64,000 nucleotides of DNA from Mytilisepta virgata. Taxonomy: Eukaryota; Mollusca; Bivalvia; Mytilida; Mytilidae. Below are positions 27,701-33,985 of this stretch, piece after piece. Below the pieces are notes generated by a model. It ran no database searches and was not told where the DNA came from. It saw only the letters and a program-made list of their open reading frames with translations. Made by a program: the position numbers and the translations under genes. The stretch covers positions 127,356,614-127,420,613 of the forward strand of contig CM051521.1 of NCBI GenBank assembly GCA_028015205.1, read 5' to 3'. Every line of letters begins with the position of its first letter. Within the stretch, counting starts at the first letter, position 1.

Positions 27701-30700
27701 ATGTAGCTGCTGTTACTAAAAAACACAAATCAGCAAAAAATACTTAAAAAATACATGTTGTTCATATGTTTTTTGCTTTTAATTGTAGTGCATGTACTGT
27801 TTTGGTCTTGTCTTCGTTGTTGTCCGGAGTTTGTCAGTTGTTACGATTTTTCCCTCCTTCGAATATCCGTTTGATATTTCTTGACTTAACTTAAAAATAC
27901 ACGGGCATTTGAGACAAAACTTTAATGGAATGGTTCTTAGGTGATACCCTTTCAAATTGTTTTTGGGGGTTCAGACCTTGTACCAGTTTGTCCGCTTTTA
28001 CCAGAATAGAAAGAAGAAGCAAAATAATATTTCAAAATATTTTGTCTTCTGAAACTTCGAGGGAAATTTAGACCAAACTTTAGTGGAATGGTCTTTTGAT
28101 GGTCCTTTTCTATTTAGAGTTCCGTACCGTGGATCAATAAGGCCCCCGTTAACTAAAATAAGCAATTTAATGCTGAAAAATCTCCTCTTAAGCTACTTTG
28201 ACAATTGAGAACAACCTTTGGTTGAATGGTCCCTATGTAATGCCCTATCAAATTGTGTCTAAGACTTACATTAGCCGCTTTTACAAGAATCATAATTGCT
28301 TTCATAATTTCAAAAGCTCAATAATTACATGTAAGATAAGAAACGAGTTGTATTTCTTACACGTTTACAATGCAAATTCAGCCATTTTTGAGTAAATATA
28401 GATATCTTATGTGATACAGGAATAATAGTACATAAATAGTTCTACTCATTATGTCGATATAGATTAACAGTGCCTCATTTCACTATCACTTTAAGCACAT
28501 AATTCATGGTCGAGGAGAAACAGTAACCATTACCTTTAATTTTCGAGTATGTGTATTTCAGATGTTTATTTGTCTTAAATCTGCCTACAATGCACGTTGT
28601 TACAGCAGTTGAAACTAGCGGGTTACATGAGTCAACCGATTTCTGGATTCACACTTGGGTAGTAAGGATACCTTTCTTTTAATTTCAATGTTTGCTACGA
28701 TACTTACTGAGGCAAATCGTGTGATAAAAAACTTAGAGTAAATTTCACTCATCCAAATATGTTAATATAACCGATAAGTAATTTCATGTCAGTAAGTAAT
28801 CAAGACTGAGGCCAGGTTTGGATAAAGCAACTGAAATTTTCATTTAATGGCCAAATGCATCGACAAGCCTAAAACAGATGTATTTTTTTAAAATCCCACA
28901 TAATTTAATACAGCACCATTTTGCCAAAGAATTCTGACATCGTTTACGTTTTTATCCGAAGTACAAAAATGTAATGACAACGTGAATTTTGTCAGGTTTG
29001 CTTAGCACGATTATAGATGTTATGTACATGTTTTCTGGTTCTAAAATTCACTCATGTCAGCAAAAAATATTTAGACATAGAATGGGAATGGGATTTTTAT
29101 CACTTTAAACGGTCATACATTCCTGACCGTATCTGCCTTATTCAAATTATGAATTAAACTTTAACTGGTAGATGTATCTTAACGTTTCATACACTTACTC
29201 CACTTCCAGTTCTGGTGGATTTCCGGAAACTGTTTGGGCATGCTGTATAAAGTAGCTCACTGACCCGTCAAATTCAACTCTGATATAAACTAAATATCCT
29301 TTTCCTTCATTTACATCATCAGCAGTAACTAACATACTTCCAGTTCCGTCACTTAGTCCAGCAAAAAGCTTACAAGAGCTGGAGTTAAACAGCTCCTGCT
29401 CTAACCAATCAAGGTAGTATATTTCTTGATTTTTCATTTTATGCCAATTATAAGAATTGATGGTAGCAAATCCGTCAAAGATATCTCCTAAATAATCTAG
29501 TAAACATTTACCGGACTCATCAATTGCCAACTGAAAATATCCTTCCATACCGACATAGGAAATTAAATCCTGTCCAATATCAACTAATGACTGAACGGCT
29601 TTAAAATTGTCTAGTAAAGATATCAAGTCATTGGCAAATTCTTTTGACACATTTGCATTATCTAACCAAGTATACAGATTGTTAAAGAAAGTATCATTTG
29701 CGCTTTCTGGTAGTCCTGATAATTCTCTAAGCTGGTATAAACTTTCTAGAGTAAGAGAACTTTCTGACAACCGTTCAAAGAAATCTTCAGTATCTTCTTC
29801 AAATGACGACGAGTCCGGACCATACAAGGATTTCAAGAACTCAAACATTTCATTTTTTACAACGCTGGTATTCACAGGTAATGGCAAAACATACGTTGTG
29901 TCAAGTTCTTGTTTGTTGAACTCCATATCATAAAGATATAATAAAGTATCATAGAACATGGAAAGTGGTTTAAGTTCGTATGTTGCTTCTGTTATCTGTT
30001 GGGTTGTCACAGAGTCCGTCGTGATATTTATTTTGATTGATGTTTCATGCATTGTTGTCATGACATCACTTGAAGCTTCTGGCTGTGTTTTCATTTCATC
30101 AGTTTCGAAATCCTGTGAATTTGAGTTATGAAACATCTCGGTTGTAGTAATGTAGGATTTGATAGTCGTTTTGTCTTTAATTTTGTTTGGTTCTACTTTA
30201 ACGTATATTTTATCGGCTGTTGAACACCCAACGTTTGAACTTCTAAGTTCTTTTATCACTTTGTACAATTCCGATCCATCTATAAACGCAACTTTGTTTT
30301 TAATATCTCGCACAAAATTTGTTTCGTACCATTTATGTTCTGCTTCTTTCATGTCATCAAAGGTCAAAATTGGATCAATGTTAAACTGGAGCAAGTTATA
30401 AATGGATCTGGTTACAAAATTGAGACATTTCCATCGGAACGATAATCCCGACGGGTCACCAGGGCCGTTTTTCAAGCTATATGATACGGATCGTGCATCG
30501 AAATGTACATTACCTTGACCAATAGTTCTGCCAGAACCCCCTTTAATAAATGCATGTGGGGGTGGGTGCTCTATTTTGATAAACATTGATTCCTCCATCC
30601 AGTGTTCCATAGGGTTTCGATTCGGGTATCCTATTTTAGCATATAAACGGTATAAGCCTATATCATATGCTCCTGGATCGAACTTAAATTTGACATTCCA

Positions 30701-33700
30701 TAATCGAATGCCCATTTGCGTTTCTACCTCAGTACTCTGATTTATCTTGTAAAGTTCAAAATAATTATGAATTATGGTAGATGTTGTACATTTGTTCTTG
30801 GTAAGTAAATAAATATCAACCTGGGCGGAAGTGTAGATCACCATTGGAGAACTCTTGAAAAGAAACTTGTCGCTGAAAATCGGTTCGGTTAAACATGGTG
30901 GTACCTCTGTAACATAATTCTATAATATGTTATGGGTAGTTGCGTTACAGAATCTTAAATTTTCCTATATAAGTTTTTTGTTTTTTGTTTTTTTTTAATT
31001 TTCTTTCTTACATCAATTACCTAAATTAAAATAAGCTATTTCATAAGTATTGAACTGTTCGAATACAAACTGACAACAAAAACATACAGAAAAAGAAACA
31101 TATTAATGCATATATCCAAAATACTCACGTCTACAATTTCCTGTGTCGTTAATAGGACCACTACAATAATCTCCACCACATATAGGAACAGGATTCGTAC
31201 AGGTTCTGTAACGTATATAGGTACCAGTTCCGTAGTTACTGGATGACGATGCCGGCATTTGACAATTTCCCCATGACCCCCATTCACTCCACTGACCGGC
31301 TACTGGTCCTGTTATAAAACAACAAAGTAGTAATCAGTATCTTTTGCAATTATTTTCTTAGAAAGGGTCATGTAGAATGTGACTCTAATTTCATCACTCC
31401 AAAAGTTTAACGGTCGTCATCACGAACTGATTGTCCGATACGAAGTTTCTATCTCGCGTATGAGACTAGATATCTTGGATTTTATTCACTGGCAATACAA
31501 TGGTTCCTTTAATGGAGCAGGACATGCTTACCGTTCCGGAGCACCTGATTGCACTCCCCGTTTTTAATGGGATTTCACATTGCTAGTGATTTAGTTTCTG
31601 TGCTGTCTTGTTGTAGTTTTGTTTAGTTTATTATACGTTTTTCATTCTTTTAGTTATACATTTATTCTTGTGGCGTTTGTTCCTTGTGTTCCATTCTCAT
31701 GACTTTGTATTTTCCTTGGACTTCAAATTTGTGGAATTTTTCCACCGTTTTGTCGCTTTGATCATTCTTAAAGTTGTTAAGTTCTTTGAAAGGAATCTGG
31801 CCATGACCATTACCATTAAAGCTACAATATATCAATGACGCATCAAAGTCTTTAGTGAATGTATCTATTAGACAAGTTACGTATCACAGTCTTTATTGAA
31901 TGCATCTATTAGACCAGATACGTGTCACAGTATTTAGTGAGTTTATCGATTTGACCAAATACGTATCACAGTCTTTAGTGGGTGTATGTATAAAACCAGA
32001 TACGTGTCACAGTCTCCAGTAAGTGTATCCATTAGACCAGATACGTGTTATAGTCTTTAGCGAGTGTATGTGACAAAATATTAATGAACAACCGTCTTTA
32101 GCGAGTACATCTTTCAGACTTTTTAAGAATAAACAGGTATCACAGTCTTTGCGGGTAACTGTTTTAGAATAAATACATATAACATGGTTTAGTGAGTATA
32201 ACGTTTAGAACAGATACGTATCACAATCTTTGAAGAGTATAGCCACGCAAACCAAATGCGTACCAGTCTTCAGAGAACAGATACGTACCACAGTCCTTCG
32301 TAAGGCGATTCCTGCCAAATTCTGAGCAATCCTTTCCACCATTACATGGAGTAGGATTGTGACATGAGCGTATCCTGCTTGTCTTCCCTGTACATTTGGT
32401 AGAACAATCATCCCATTCACTCCATGTTGTATAGGCTCCATCTGTTATTACTGAGAAGTAAAACAGACATATTAACATAATGAATTACCCCGGTTTTTTT
32501 TACATTTGGCTTTAATTTGACATAACTGGTGTTTACCATTGATGCAGTTGTCTCTCTATATGAATGCACGTGTGTCTGTGATTTTAAACCCCGTATTTAA
32601 TTGTTTAATTTGAACGTTTTCCTAATTTTGCTTCACATCTGTGTAATATACTGTATTTGTCAAATAAAAGTTTAGAAATACTCAATATTGGTATCCAATA
32701 CCGTTACCTCTGTAACTGTTGTGTTCATTTAAGAACTGATAACCTCCTCTGTTTGCTATTAAGGTATCCGGACCATAAATGACCACGTGATTATTCAAAA
32801 GTTCCCGGATGTTCCATACAACGCAATTGACCTCGGTAAGTATCGGCAAACTTCGGAAACGCCAATATAACTAACTTATTTTTACAGACTCTGCATATAA
32901 GCAACACAGTGTGTTTCAACTTGAGAAAAATATATATACAAAATTCCAGCTTTAAATTGTTTGGTTCAGCCATTCACGGTCAAAAAGAGATTAAATTTTC
33001 TATCATGATCTATTATGGTTCGGATACCTTAATTTAGTTAGCGTTAAATAAACATGTATTTTATTTGTTTTCTGTATTATTTCCAGCCGTAGCTCAGATC
33101 CCAGCAGAATGAACCTATGTCTTAATATCACATGGCCATCCGGTCATACTTCCAAGATATTAGGACATTACGGTACGACACGAGGTAATGGTATCGCACG
33201 GACTTCCGACCCTCCTGTTACACTTTACCTCAACTATAGGTAGACACTGACCTCTTTAAAATTATTCAAAATAAAACAGTTTACATGTACTCACTCTTAA
33301 CGGGATTTTCAGCAATATGATATAAAGAGTGAATTTAATGAAAATTTACTCTTATATATGTATGTATTCAATGCAAGACTGTAACCACATTACATTTATG
33401 CATATGGAAATTCTGCACACTGCAATTTTTGAACTGTCAATTATTTACATAATTAAAAAACATCAAAGTATTTCCCTAACTTATTCAATTGCAAAAAAAT
33501 CTATCATTCTTGAGTTTTACTTACCGTAAGTTAGCTTACAATGCTGTTCTTGATATAAATTACTGACGAAATTACCATCATTGTCAACTTCCTTTCCAGT
33601 TCGACTTTGTTTACCCCAGCAATTCTGATCTAATGAACCAGGTATTGCTCGACACTGTCCCCAAGAATTCCAGTTCTTCGCAGCATATATCACTTGTATC

Positions 33701-33985
33701 AATTCTGAAAGAAATACATACCGGGAGTTACATGTAACAGTGAATCCTTTCCGGCAGAGAAACATTTTCCTTTTGGAAATAATACTCTAGGGTAAAAATT
33801 CCATGACTGTTTTACACTAGAACTTATTTCAAACGGAATAAACATTAACCGTTAAAGGAAGATATATGCTAGGATATTTCATGTCCCGAAAGAAAAGTAC
33901 ACAAACATATACACGTACAACAGTTCTTACGCATAAAAGCAATTGTTATGAAAATGTACAACAGAACAGTCCATTCTCTATACTA
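2372..33985 (-). CDS. Polycystin-1/REJ-like receptor-channel gene with N-terminal TSP1 modules (whole gene, 26-27 exons)
   Basis: Multi-exon gene assembled by frame and splice phase; from the exon at 33704 to the TAA at 2372-2374 the exons give about 2,598 residues. Numbered from that exon: TSP1 modules about 10-174, REJ region about 175-910, GAIN region to about 1537, GPS about 1515-1550, first membrane helix about 1586-1604, PLAT about 1613-1731, helices 2-6 about 1765-2050, TOP domain about 2090-2300, helices 7-11 and pore loop to about 2545. Polycystin-1 family members are plasma-membrane or ciliary proteins that pair with polycystin-2-type channels in mechano- or chemosensing and, in sea urchin sperm, in the acrosome reaction (family knowledge). 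The TSP1 N-terminus resembles no family member I know. Alternatives within the family are PKD1-like 1, 2 or 3; the orthology is not resolved. Start codon not found with certainty. Confidence 0.88.
3946..4120 (-). CDS. Polycystin-like gene, TOP domain exon
   Basis: 175-bp exon, phase 0 to phase 1 (acceptor TTTTCAAG, donor GTAATA). Encodes FYQWLQDTAIPFVFP, matching the FWxWLxxxLxPxLY pattern of polycystins, and GPMRIRQVRA, matching the G-x-x-RxRQxR strand. No start codon in frame, so it is invisible to simple ORF scans. Confidence 0.85.
4736..4909. repeat. Four-copy tandem repeat, 43-44 bp unit
   Basis: Units begin GCATTTAAATGTGCCCTAGA at 4736, 4779, 4823 and 4867 and differ by a few substitutions and T-run lengths. 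Intronic in the polycystin-like gene. The rest of the intron (4121-6267) shows only AT-rich sequence with a short TA run near 6138. Confidence 0.85.
6268..6521 (-). CDS. Polycystin-like gene, helix 6 and start of TOP domain
   Basis: 254-bp exon, phase 1 to phase 0 (acceptor CATTTTTCCAG, donor GTAAAA). Basic juxtamembrane helix (KEKRKQLLRIQQ), helix LILYLIFICVLYLVSY, and the strong polycystin signature YSNRDSRWF with the following NLVEHINQN. This is the start of the extracellular polycystin domain shared by polycystin-1 and -2 proteins. Confidence 0.87.
6820..7795. repeat. Repeated block ending in GACGGACAGAC microsatellite
   Basis: Three to four diverged copies of a roughly 190-250-bp text (AAGTTTTTCCC, TGATCATGTCCAA, GTGAAGGCAATCTTAAGTTA). 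Two blocks end in runs of GACAGACGGAC (7120-7155 and 7705-7740), the second followed by CTATAGAGCGGCCACCATG. Intronic repeat; the small open frame through it is not a gene. Confidence 0.7.
8394..8523 (-). CDS. Polycystin-like gene, end of helix 5 and cytoplasmic loop
   Basis: 130-bp exon, phase 0 to phase 1 (acceptor CTATTTTACAG, donor GTAAAT). Begins IILVSVILSW, completing the helix that ends the previous exon in DPLK, followed by a basic loop (AKHHKDK, TKRRSS). No methionine-led ORF; found from phase and family order. Confidence 0.75.
9093..9792 (-). CDS. Polycystin-like gene, exon with membrane helices 2-5
   Basis: 700-bp exon, phase 2 to phase 0 (acceptor CCTTTTTTAG, donor GTATGT). Starts FLFICDQWLSLD (family FxCxxWLAxD), then DDHLWLSVVVRP and FTRIERLACCLALLFL with NAMFYG, hallmark polycystin-1 sequence before and in helix 2. 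Helices at FSLSSIYISFISALIS, WCRYVGWILVSIAVFL and WLLCFFMSFFESIII follow; the signature WGKTKSEDWL separates the last two. A poorly conserved cytoplasmic loop (about 50 residues, Asp/Lys/Thr-rich) lies between helices 3 and 4. Confidence 0.9.
10094..10254 (-). CDS. Polycystin-like gene, PLAT domain part 2
   Basis: 161-bp exon, phase 0 to phase 2 (acceptor TATACCTAG, donor GTGAGA). Encodes GSVRRFVMS and the PLAT hallmark LKVWHDNSG followed by SASWYLSKIVLEDI. It sits immediately beside a transposon-like element (10324-11128), which occupies most of the preceding intron. Confidence 0.87.
10324..11128. mobile_element. TIR element with palindromic subterminal repeats and a nested retro fragment
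   Basis: Ends TATGGCAAGCCGTTTTA and its inverse TAAAACGGCTTGCCATA are terminal inverted repeats, flanked by AATTAG at 10318-10323 and 11129-11134 as a 6-bp target duplication. Inside each end lie copies of the palindrome AGATATCT joined by ATATAAT/TTATAAG. The centre (about 10410-10990) is a separate retroelement fragment. No transposase is seen, so it is a non-autonomous DNA element. A related end occurs at 38010. Confidence 0.65.
10410..10990 (+). pseudogene. Reverse-transcriptase element fragment nested in TIR element
   Basis: Frames read YGVYIS-like sequence (GCGTATGGAGTATATATTTC), QLIRYSRAC-like sequence broken by changes, then the shared 3' tail CTTACTCTTCCGGAGCACCTG and GTTTTTAGTTTTTAATTGTAG. 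The same order as in the better copy at 34087-35130, with many stops. The right end (10870-10990) differs from other copies and is unexplained. Confidence 0.5.
11744..11916 (-). CDS. Polycystin-like gene, PLAT domain part 1
   Basis: 173-bp exon, phase 1 to phase 0 (acceptor TTACCTCATAG, donor GTAAGA). Encodes YDEYLYIITVYTG, then HAGTKSNASFMIIDG and a closing DDESHR, the first strands of a PLAT/LH2 domain (YxxTVxTG...GTxxxVxxxL.G). PLAT is the cytoplasmic loop between helices 1 and 2 and binds membranes or partner proteins. Confidence 0.85.
12071..12095 (-). CDS. Polycystin-like gene, predicted 25-nt microexon
   Basis: The preceding exon ends in phase 0 but the PLAT exon starts in phase 1, so one or more bases of coding sequence are missing. 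A 25-nt segment between a CACTCCAG acceptor and a GTATTTTC donor supplies the phase. It yields CLQKN just before NAWYDEYLYIITVYTG, which aligns with the L-x-D-N-x-P spacer found before PLAT in polycystin-1 proteins. Support is phase and spacing only; the polypyrimidine tract is weak. Confidence 0.4.
12452..12676 (-). CDS. Polycystin-like gene, GPS second half and first membrane helix
   Basis: 225-bp phase 0-0 exon (acceptor AGCTTTCACAG, donor GTAATA). It has the closing GPS cysteines (CDC), then TFYVPPNTIDFSTVF, closely matching the PPNTIDF signature after the GPS in PKD1-like proteins. The first membrane helix follows (VFATVISLVLVYVLLCVW), then the cytoplasmic AFRQDKQDNER. In place of the canonical HL(S/T) cleavage triplet after the Cys-x-Cys the sequence reads NPPGNS. 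Confidence 0.85.
12677..13869. other. Intron, no recognised content
   Basis: The intron between the two GPS exons. It is AT-rich with a homopolymer A run near 13822. Minus-strand open frames here lack splice support or family similarity. Nothing else seen. Confidence 0.6.
13870..14036 (-). CDS. Polycystin-like gene, GPS exon (first half)
   Basis: 167-bp exon, phase 1 to phase 0. It carries the N-terminal half of a GPS: GCRVWDTTNTKWSKTACT, giving the C-x-x-W ... W ... C pattern. A basic RKKR run precedes it. The acceptor chosen (TTTTCCCTCAAAAG) is the only one near that keeps phase; the more upstream AG options give the wrong frame. The second cysteine pair is in the next exon. Confidence 0.7.
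14744..15203 (-). CDS. Polycystin-like gene, GAIN-B exon
   Basis: 460-bp exon, phase 0 to phase 1 (acceptor TTTGTTCTAG, donor GTAAGT), 153 codons. Beta-strand-rich, with PSRIQIP, VQVAIPT, a YWKTP segment and SGLYTESTIVYIGVFIKK leading into the GPS exon, as in the GAIN-B beta sandwich of polycystin-1 proteins. Confidence 0.72.
15310..15487 (-). repeat. Retroelement 3'-tail repeat, inverted copy
   Basis: Reverse-strand copy of the text at 34935-35095: AACCACAAGCACAACAAA, CCCGGGAAGACAAACGAAC, ACGAACTCCTATAAAAAC and GGAGTGAAC. Intronic. No reverse transcriptase part present here. Confidence 0.7.
16392..16622 (-). CDS. Polycystin-like gene, GAIN-region exon
   Basis: 231-bp phase 0-0 exon (acceptor TCCTTTTAG, donor GTAATA), 77 codons. 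It starts with a helix (VLTESISNLGHVLQML) of the kind in GAIN-A and ends in a Ser/Glu-rich loop. N-glycosylation sequon in YINST. Confidence 0.65.
16978..17198 (-). CDS. Polycystin-like gene, GAIN-A exon with triplicated acceptor
   Basis: 221-bp exon, phase 1 to phase 0, donor GTATGT. It encodes a helical region (LNNALEAILP, LTEAERAFIASRIALKNEL) typical of GAIN subdomain A. The acceptor (GATTTCAG) lies in a 42-bp unit repeated three times (17180-17305), so two more candidate acceptors lie 42 and 84 bp upstream. The proximal acceptor is chosen because it matches the phase of the previous exon without extra sequence. Confidence 0.65.
17180..17305. repeat. Three-copy 42-bp tandem repeat over an exon acceptor
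   Basis: Units at 17180-17221, 17222-17263 and 17264-17305 differ by a few bases. In the gene's direction each unit carries a TTTCAG acceptor, 22 nt of exon start, and a CAGGTAATT donor-like site. The exon starting at 17198 uses the unit nearest to it. Confidence 0.9.
17306..18286. other. Intron, nothing recognised
   Basis: AT-rich intron sequence between two GAIN-region exons. No coding, RNA gene or clear repeat is visible. Confidence 0.55.
18287..18389 (-). CDS. Polycystin-like gene, helical exon
   Basis: 103-bp exon, phase 0 to phase 1, with a TTTATTTCAG acceptor and GTATTC donor. Encodes a basic/acidic helix (LLDKLVKLTNNE) and a YPKYEDY segment. Supported by frame and phase rather than by a motif. 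Confidence 0.6.
18690..18790 (-). repeat. Short dispersed repeat (mussel-type), inverted copy
   Basis: Contains TTTGGTCGGGTTGTTGTATC and TTTGACACATTCCCC, followed by TTTCCATTCTCTATTCTG. It is the inverse of 23826-23960. From memory this text is frequent in Mytilus transcripts, which is the main pointer to the organism. Confidence 0.65.
19085..19222 (-). CDS. Polycystin-like gene, helical pre-GAIN exon
   Basis: 138-bp phase 0-0 exon (acceptor CATCTTGCAG, donor GTAAGT), 46 codons. Acidic amphipathic sequence ending in INKDFTGNDSA. The pattern of short helices with Asp/Ser is typical of the first GAIN subdomain, but no specific motif is visible. Confidence 0.65.
19494..19658 (-). CDS. Polycystin-like gene, exon before the GAIN region
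   Basis: 165-bp phase 0-0 exon (acceptor TTCTTTTTAG, donor GTGAGT), 55 codons with no stop, containing EPAEWVEIG and KTFDELWDMY. No methionine-led ORF exists in this frame; support is open frame, splice sites and phase on both sides. Probably in the helical segment between REJ and GAIN. Confidence 0.65.
19786..19840 (-). CDS. Polycystin-like gene, 55-bp exon next to a SINE insertion
   Basis: Short exon encoding HCPIRIEIIHGGFIILPG, phase 2 in and phase 0 out, donor GTAAGT. The in-frame acceptor is GTGGTAG at 19841-19842. An AG 10 bp further upstream (TTCAG) would put a TAG in frame. A SINE (19856-20123) now separates the exon from its original pyrimidine tract, so splicing here may be weak or altered. 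The frame continues cleanly into the next exon. Confidence 0.5.
19856..20123 (+). mobile_element. tRNA-headed SINE inserted at a splice acceptor
   Basis: 268-bp element flanked by ACATTCTGAA at 19846-19855 and 20124-20133. The head is tRNA-like (GGCGTCCGAGTGGTCTAGG as A-box region, GAGTTCGAATCTC as B box). The body has the conserved CTCCGGGTACTCCGTCTTCC block, which I recall from SINE families shared by molluscs. The tail is AAAC repeats. Polymerase III transcription would be rightwards, opposite to the host gene. Confidence 0.8.
20340..20500 (+). repeat. tRNA-derived SINE-like fragment 1
   Basis: TTTAGCCCGGTTGGTAGAGC resembles a tRNA A box and GTTCCGGGTTCGGCC a B box, followed by CATTTTGGGAGACAAATCATGCTCTACT, shared with the copy 290 bp downstream. 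Not a functional tRNA: the 3' acceptor strand does not pair. Confidence 0.6.
20626..20725 (+). repeat. tRNA-derived SINE-like fragment 2
   Basis: TTTAGCTCAGTTAGTAGAGC (A box) and GGTTCCGGGTTCGATCC (B box) are well preserved, and the following ATTTTGGGAGACAAATGATG matches the copy at 20340. With the first copy it forms a tandem pair inside a host intron. Confidence 0.65.
20887..21101 (-). CDS. Polycystin-like gene, REJ-region exon
   Basis: 215-bp exon, phase 0 to phase 2 (acceptor GCCTTGCAG, donor GTAAAT). Begins VVPPY and includes a Ser-rich loop and the hydrophobic end SDILTVNTVYNP. The family fit is by position only, since this part of REJ proteins varies. The intron below it carries two tRNA-derived repeats and a SINE. 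Confidence 0.65.
21580..21790 (-). repeat. Retroelement fragment, inverted copy
   Basis: TTGGAACACTGTAATGGTCA and CAATTCGTGATGACGACC are the inverse of 34755-34805 in the reverse transcriptase element (GGTCGTCATCACGAATTG), and the adjoining bases continue into the coding side. It lacks the 3' tail. Confidence 0.6.
22426..22550 (-). CDS. Polycystin-like gene, REJ-region exon
   Basis: 125-bp exon, phase 1 to phase 0, after a strong TTTTCTTTTCCAG acceptor with donor GTGAGT. It encodes alternating hydrophobic strands (VNDYNVTIKIQTYD), consistent with the Ig-like beta fold of the REJ region. Too short for a start-codon ORF scan; recovered from phase continuity. Confidence 0.7.
23826..23960 (+). 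repeat. Short dispersed repeat (mussel-type)
   Basis: GGAAACGGGGAATGTGTCAA, AGAGACAACAACCCGACCAA and GGGTCTTCAACGCAGCGAG; inverse of 18690-18790. The rest of intron 22551-24094 shows nothing recognisable. Confidence 0.65.
24095..24238 (-). CDS. Polycystin-like gene, REJ-region exon with duplicated donor
   Basis: 144-bp phase 1-1 exon beginning after a T-rich acceptor and encoding EGWKDEG, which matches the REJ GWxDE strand. The donor GTAAGTC lies in a 24-bp direct repeat (24051-24074 and 24075-24098), so a second identical donor sits 24 bp downstream. Using the distal copy would bring in an in-frame TAA. Confidence 0.7.
24540..24945 (-). repeat. Retroelement 3' tail, inverted copy with coding remnant
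   Basis: Inverse of 34800-35110. The reverse strand reads CLHRFVTSTRLTLLNFTTDA, HSGAPGFTP, then LSSRVCLSDG, nearly the same as the copies at 34844 and 60737. The open frames here belong to this repeat, not to a host gene. Confidence 0.75.
25084..25257 (-). CDS. Polycystin-like gene, REJ-region exon
   Basis: 174-bp phase 1-1 exon (acceptor TTGTTTCTAG, donor GTAACA). It ends with the REJ hallmark YGGTCQIE, equivalent to the GGxCxV turn that precedes the GWxD strand in REJ proteins; the strand itself is in the next exon. Confidence 0.75.
25550..25915. repeat. Four-copy tandem repeat, 85-95 bp unit
   Basis: CATATGAATTTC recurs at 25582, 25667, 25762 and 25852, each followed by ACCTTACCCTCAGAATTTTA and TATATATTTTTCGATG. 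Unit length varies through T-runs and an inserted ACCATGTC. Intronic. Confidence 0.85.
26187..26368 (-). CDS. Polycystin-like gene, REJ-region exon (Cys-rich)
   Basis: 182-bp exon (acceptor TTCCATTTTAG, donor GTAAAA), phase 2 to phase 1. It encodes a Cys-containing segment (CRLNC, CPSC) followed by FRFWWNV and a tyrosine/asparagine-rich stretch, as in the middle of REJ modules where a short Cys-x-x-Cys pair precedes a W-containing strand. Frame joins exactly to both neighbours. Confidence 0.75.
27180..28260. repeat. Degenerate tandem repeat block with a tail insertion
   Basis: Diverged copies of a roughly 180-200-bp text (CTGAAACT, GGTCCTTGAGT, CCCCTTTCAAA, TTGGACCAATATGG), five or six copies, typical of decayed mollusc intron repeats. 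A separate retroelement tail (about 27760-27890, GTTGTTCATATGTTTTTTGC to TTGATATTTCTTGAC) is inserted in it. The rest of the intron to 29198 shows nothing recognised. Confidence 0.6.
29199..30906 (-). CDS. Polycystin-like gene, large REJ exon
   Basis: 1,708-bp exon (569 codons), phase 1 in and phase 2 out, donor GTAAGT. The first third resembles the REJ (receptor for egg jelly) module: GYPNRNP, the IGQGNVHFDARSVS stretch and the DPSGLSFRWKC strand match the DPDGxxLxFxWxC pattern. The middle is a Ser/Thr/Glu-rich linker with several N-glycosylation sequons; the C-terminal part is a helical, acidic region typical of the poorly conserved REJ interior. It runs open for 1.7 kb among AT-rich introns, which strongly supports coding. 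REJ modules lie between extracellular modules and the GPS in polycystin-1 proteins. Confidence 0.85.
31129..31308 (-). CDS. Polycystin-like gene, exon: TSP1 module 3
   Basis: 180-bp phase 1-1 exon between a TTATAACAG acceptor and a GTGAGT donor. Translation gives WSEWGSWGNC, then YRTCTNP, CGGDYC and a closing NC, the TSP1 pattern. This frame lacks a methionine, so a simple ORF scan misses it. Three consecutive symmetrical exons encoding one module type suggest exon duplication. Confidence 0.82.
31500..31765 (+). repeat. Retroelement 3'-tail repeat
   Basis: GGAGCAGGACATGCTTACC and TTCCGGAGCACCTGATTGC match the copy at 1976. The adjoining 31400-31500 reads GGTCGTCATCACGAACTGAT, the reverse-transcriptase-side text also seen at 34755. 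Confidence 0.6.
31840..32235. repeat. Minisatellite, about 41-bp unit, next to a TSP1 exon donor
   Basis: Eight or so diverged units with core AGACCAGATACGTGTCACAG and TCTTTAGTGAGTGTAT. The core matches the end of the TSP1 module 2 exon and its donor (AGATACGTACCACAGTC at 32280-32296), so the array seems to have grown from that splice site. Confidence 0.7.
32289..32450 (-). CDS. Polycystin-like gene, exon: TSP1 module 2
   Basis: 162-bp phase 1-1 exon after a TACTTCTCAG acceptor; donor GTACGT. It has the clearest TSP1 signature of the three: WSEWDDCSTKC, the RIRSC strand and PCNGGKDC, with six cysteines. The intron that follows is largely a minisatellite whose unit resembles this exon's donor region (see 31840-32235). 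Confidence 0.85.
33525..33704 (-). CDS. Polycystin-like gene, exon: TSP1 module 1
   Basis: 180-bp exon, phase 1 at both ends, bounded by a TTTCTTTCAG acceptor and a GTAAGT donor. It encodes a thrombospondin type-1-like module with the WNSWGQC start, later cysteines and the QSRTG turn. A symmetrical phase-1 exon is the usual unit of extracellular module shuffling. TSP1 modules bind glycosaminoglycans or matrix proteins, so this would be part of the ectodomain. The module is divergent: it has WNSWGQC where typical TSP1 has WSxWS. Confidence 0.75.
33931..33985 (-). CDS. Candidate 5' exon with signal-peptide-like segment (tentative)
   Basis: On the minus strand a hydrophobic run (WTVLLYIFITIAFM) ends at a good donor (C followed by GTAAGA). 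The donor leaves phase 1, exactly what the next exon at 33704 needs, and would put a signal peptide directly before the first TSP1 module. No in-frame ATG precedes the run: an in-frame TAG lies four codons upstream, and the nearby ATG is in another frame. Either a further upstream exon supplies the start, the sequence has an indel, or this exon is not real. The upper boundary is a guess. Confidence 0.35.

Noticed and set aside
29607..29933. Plus-strand frame opposite the REJ exon
   Set aside because: Shadow of the real minus-strand coding exon.
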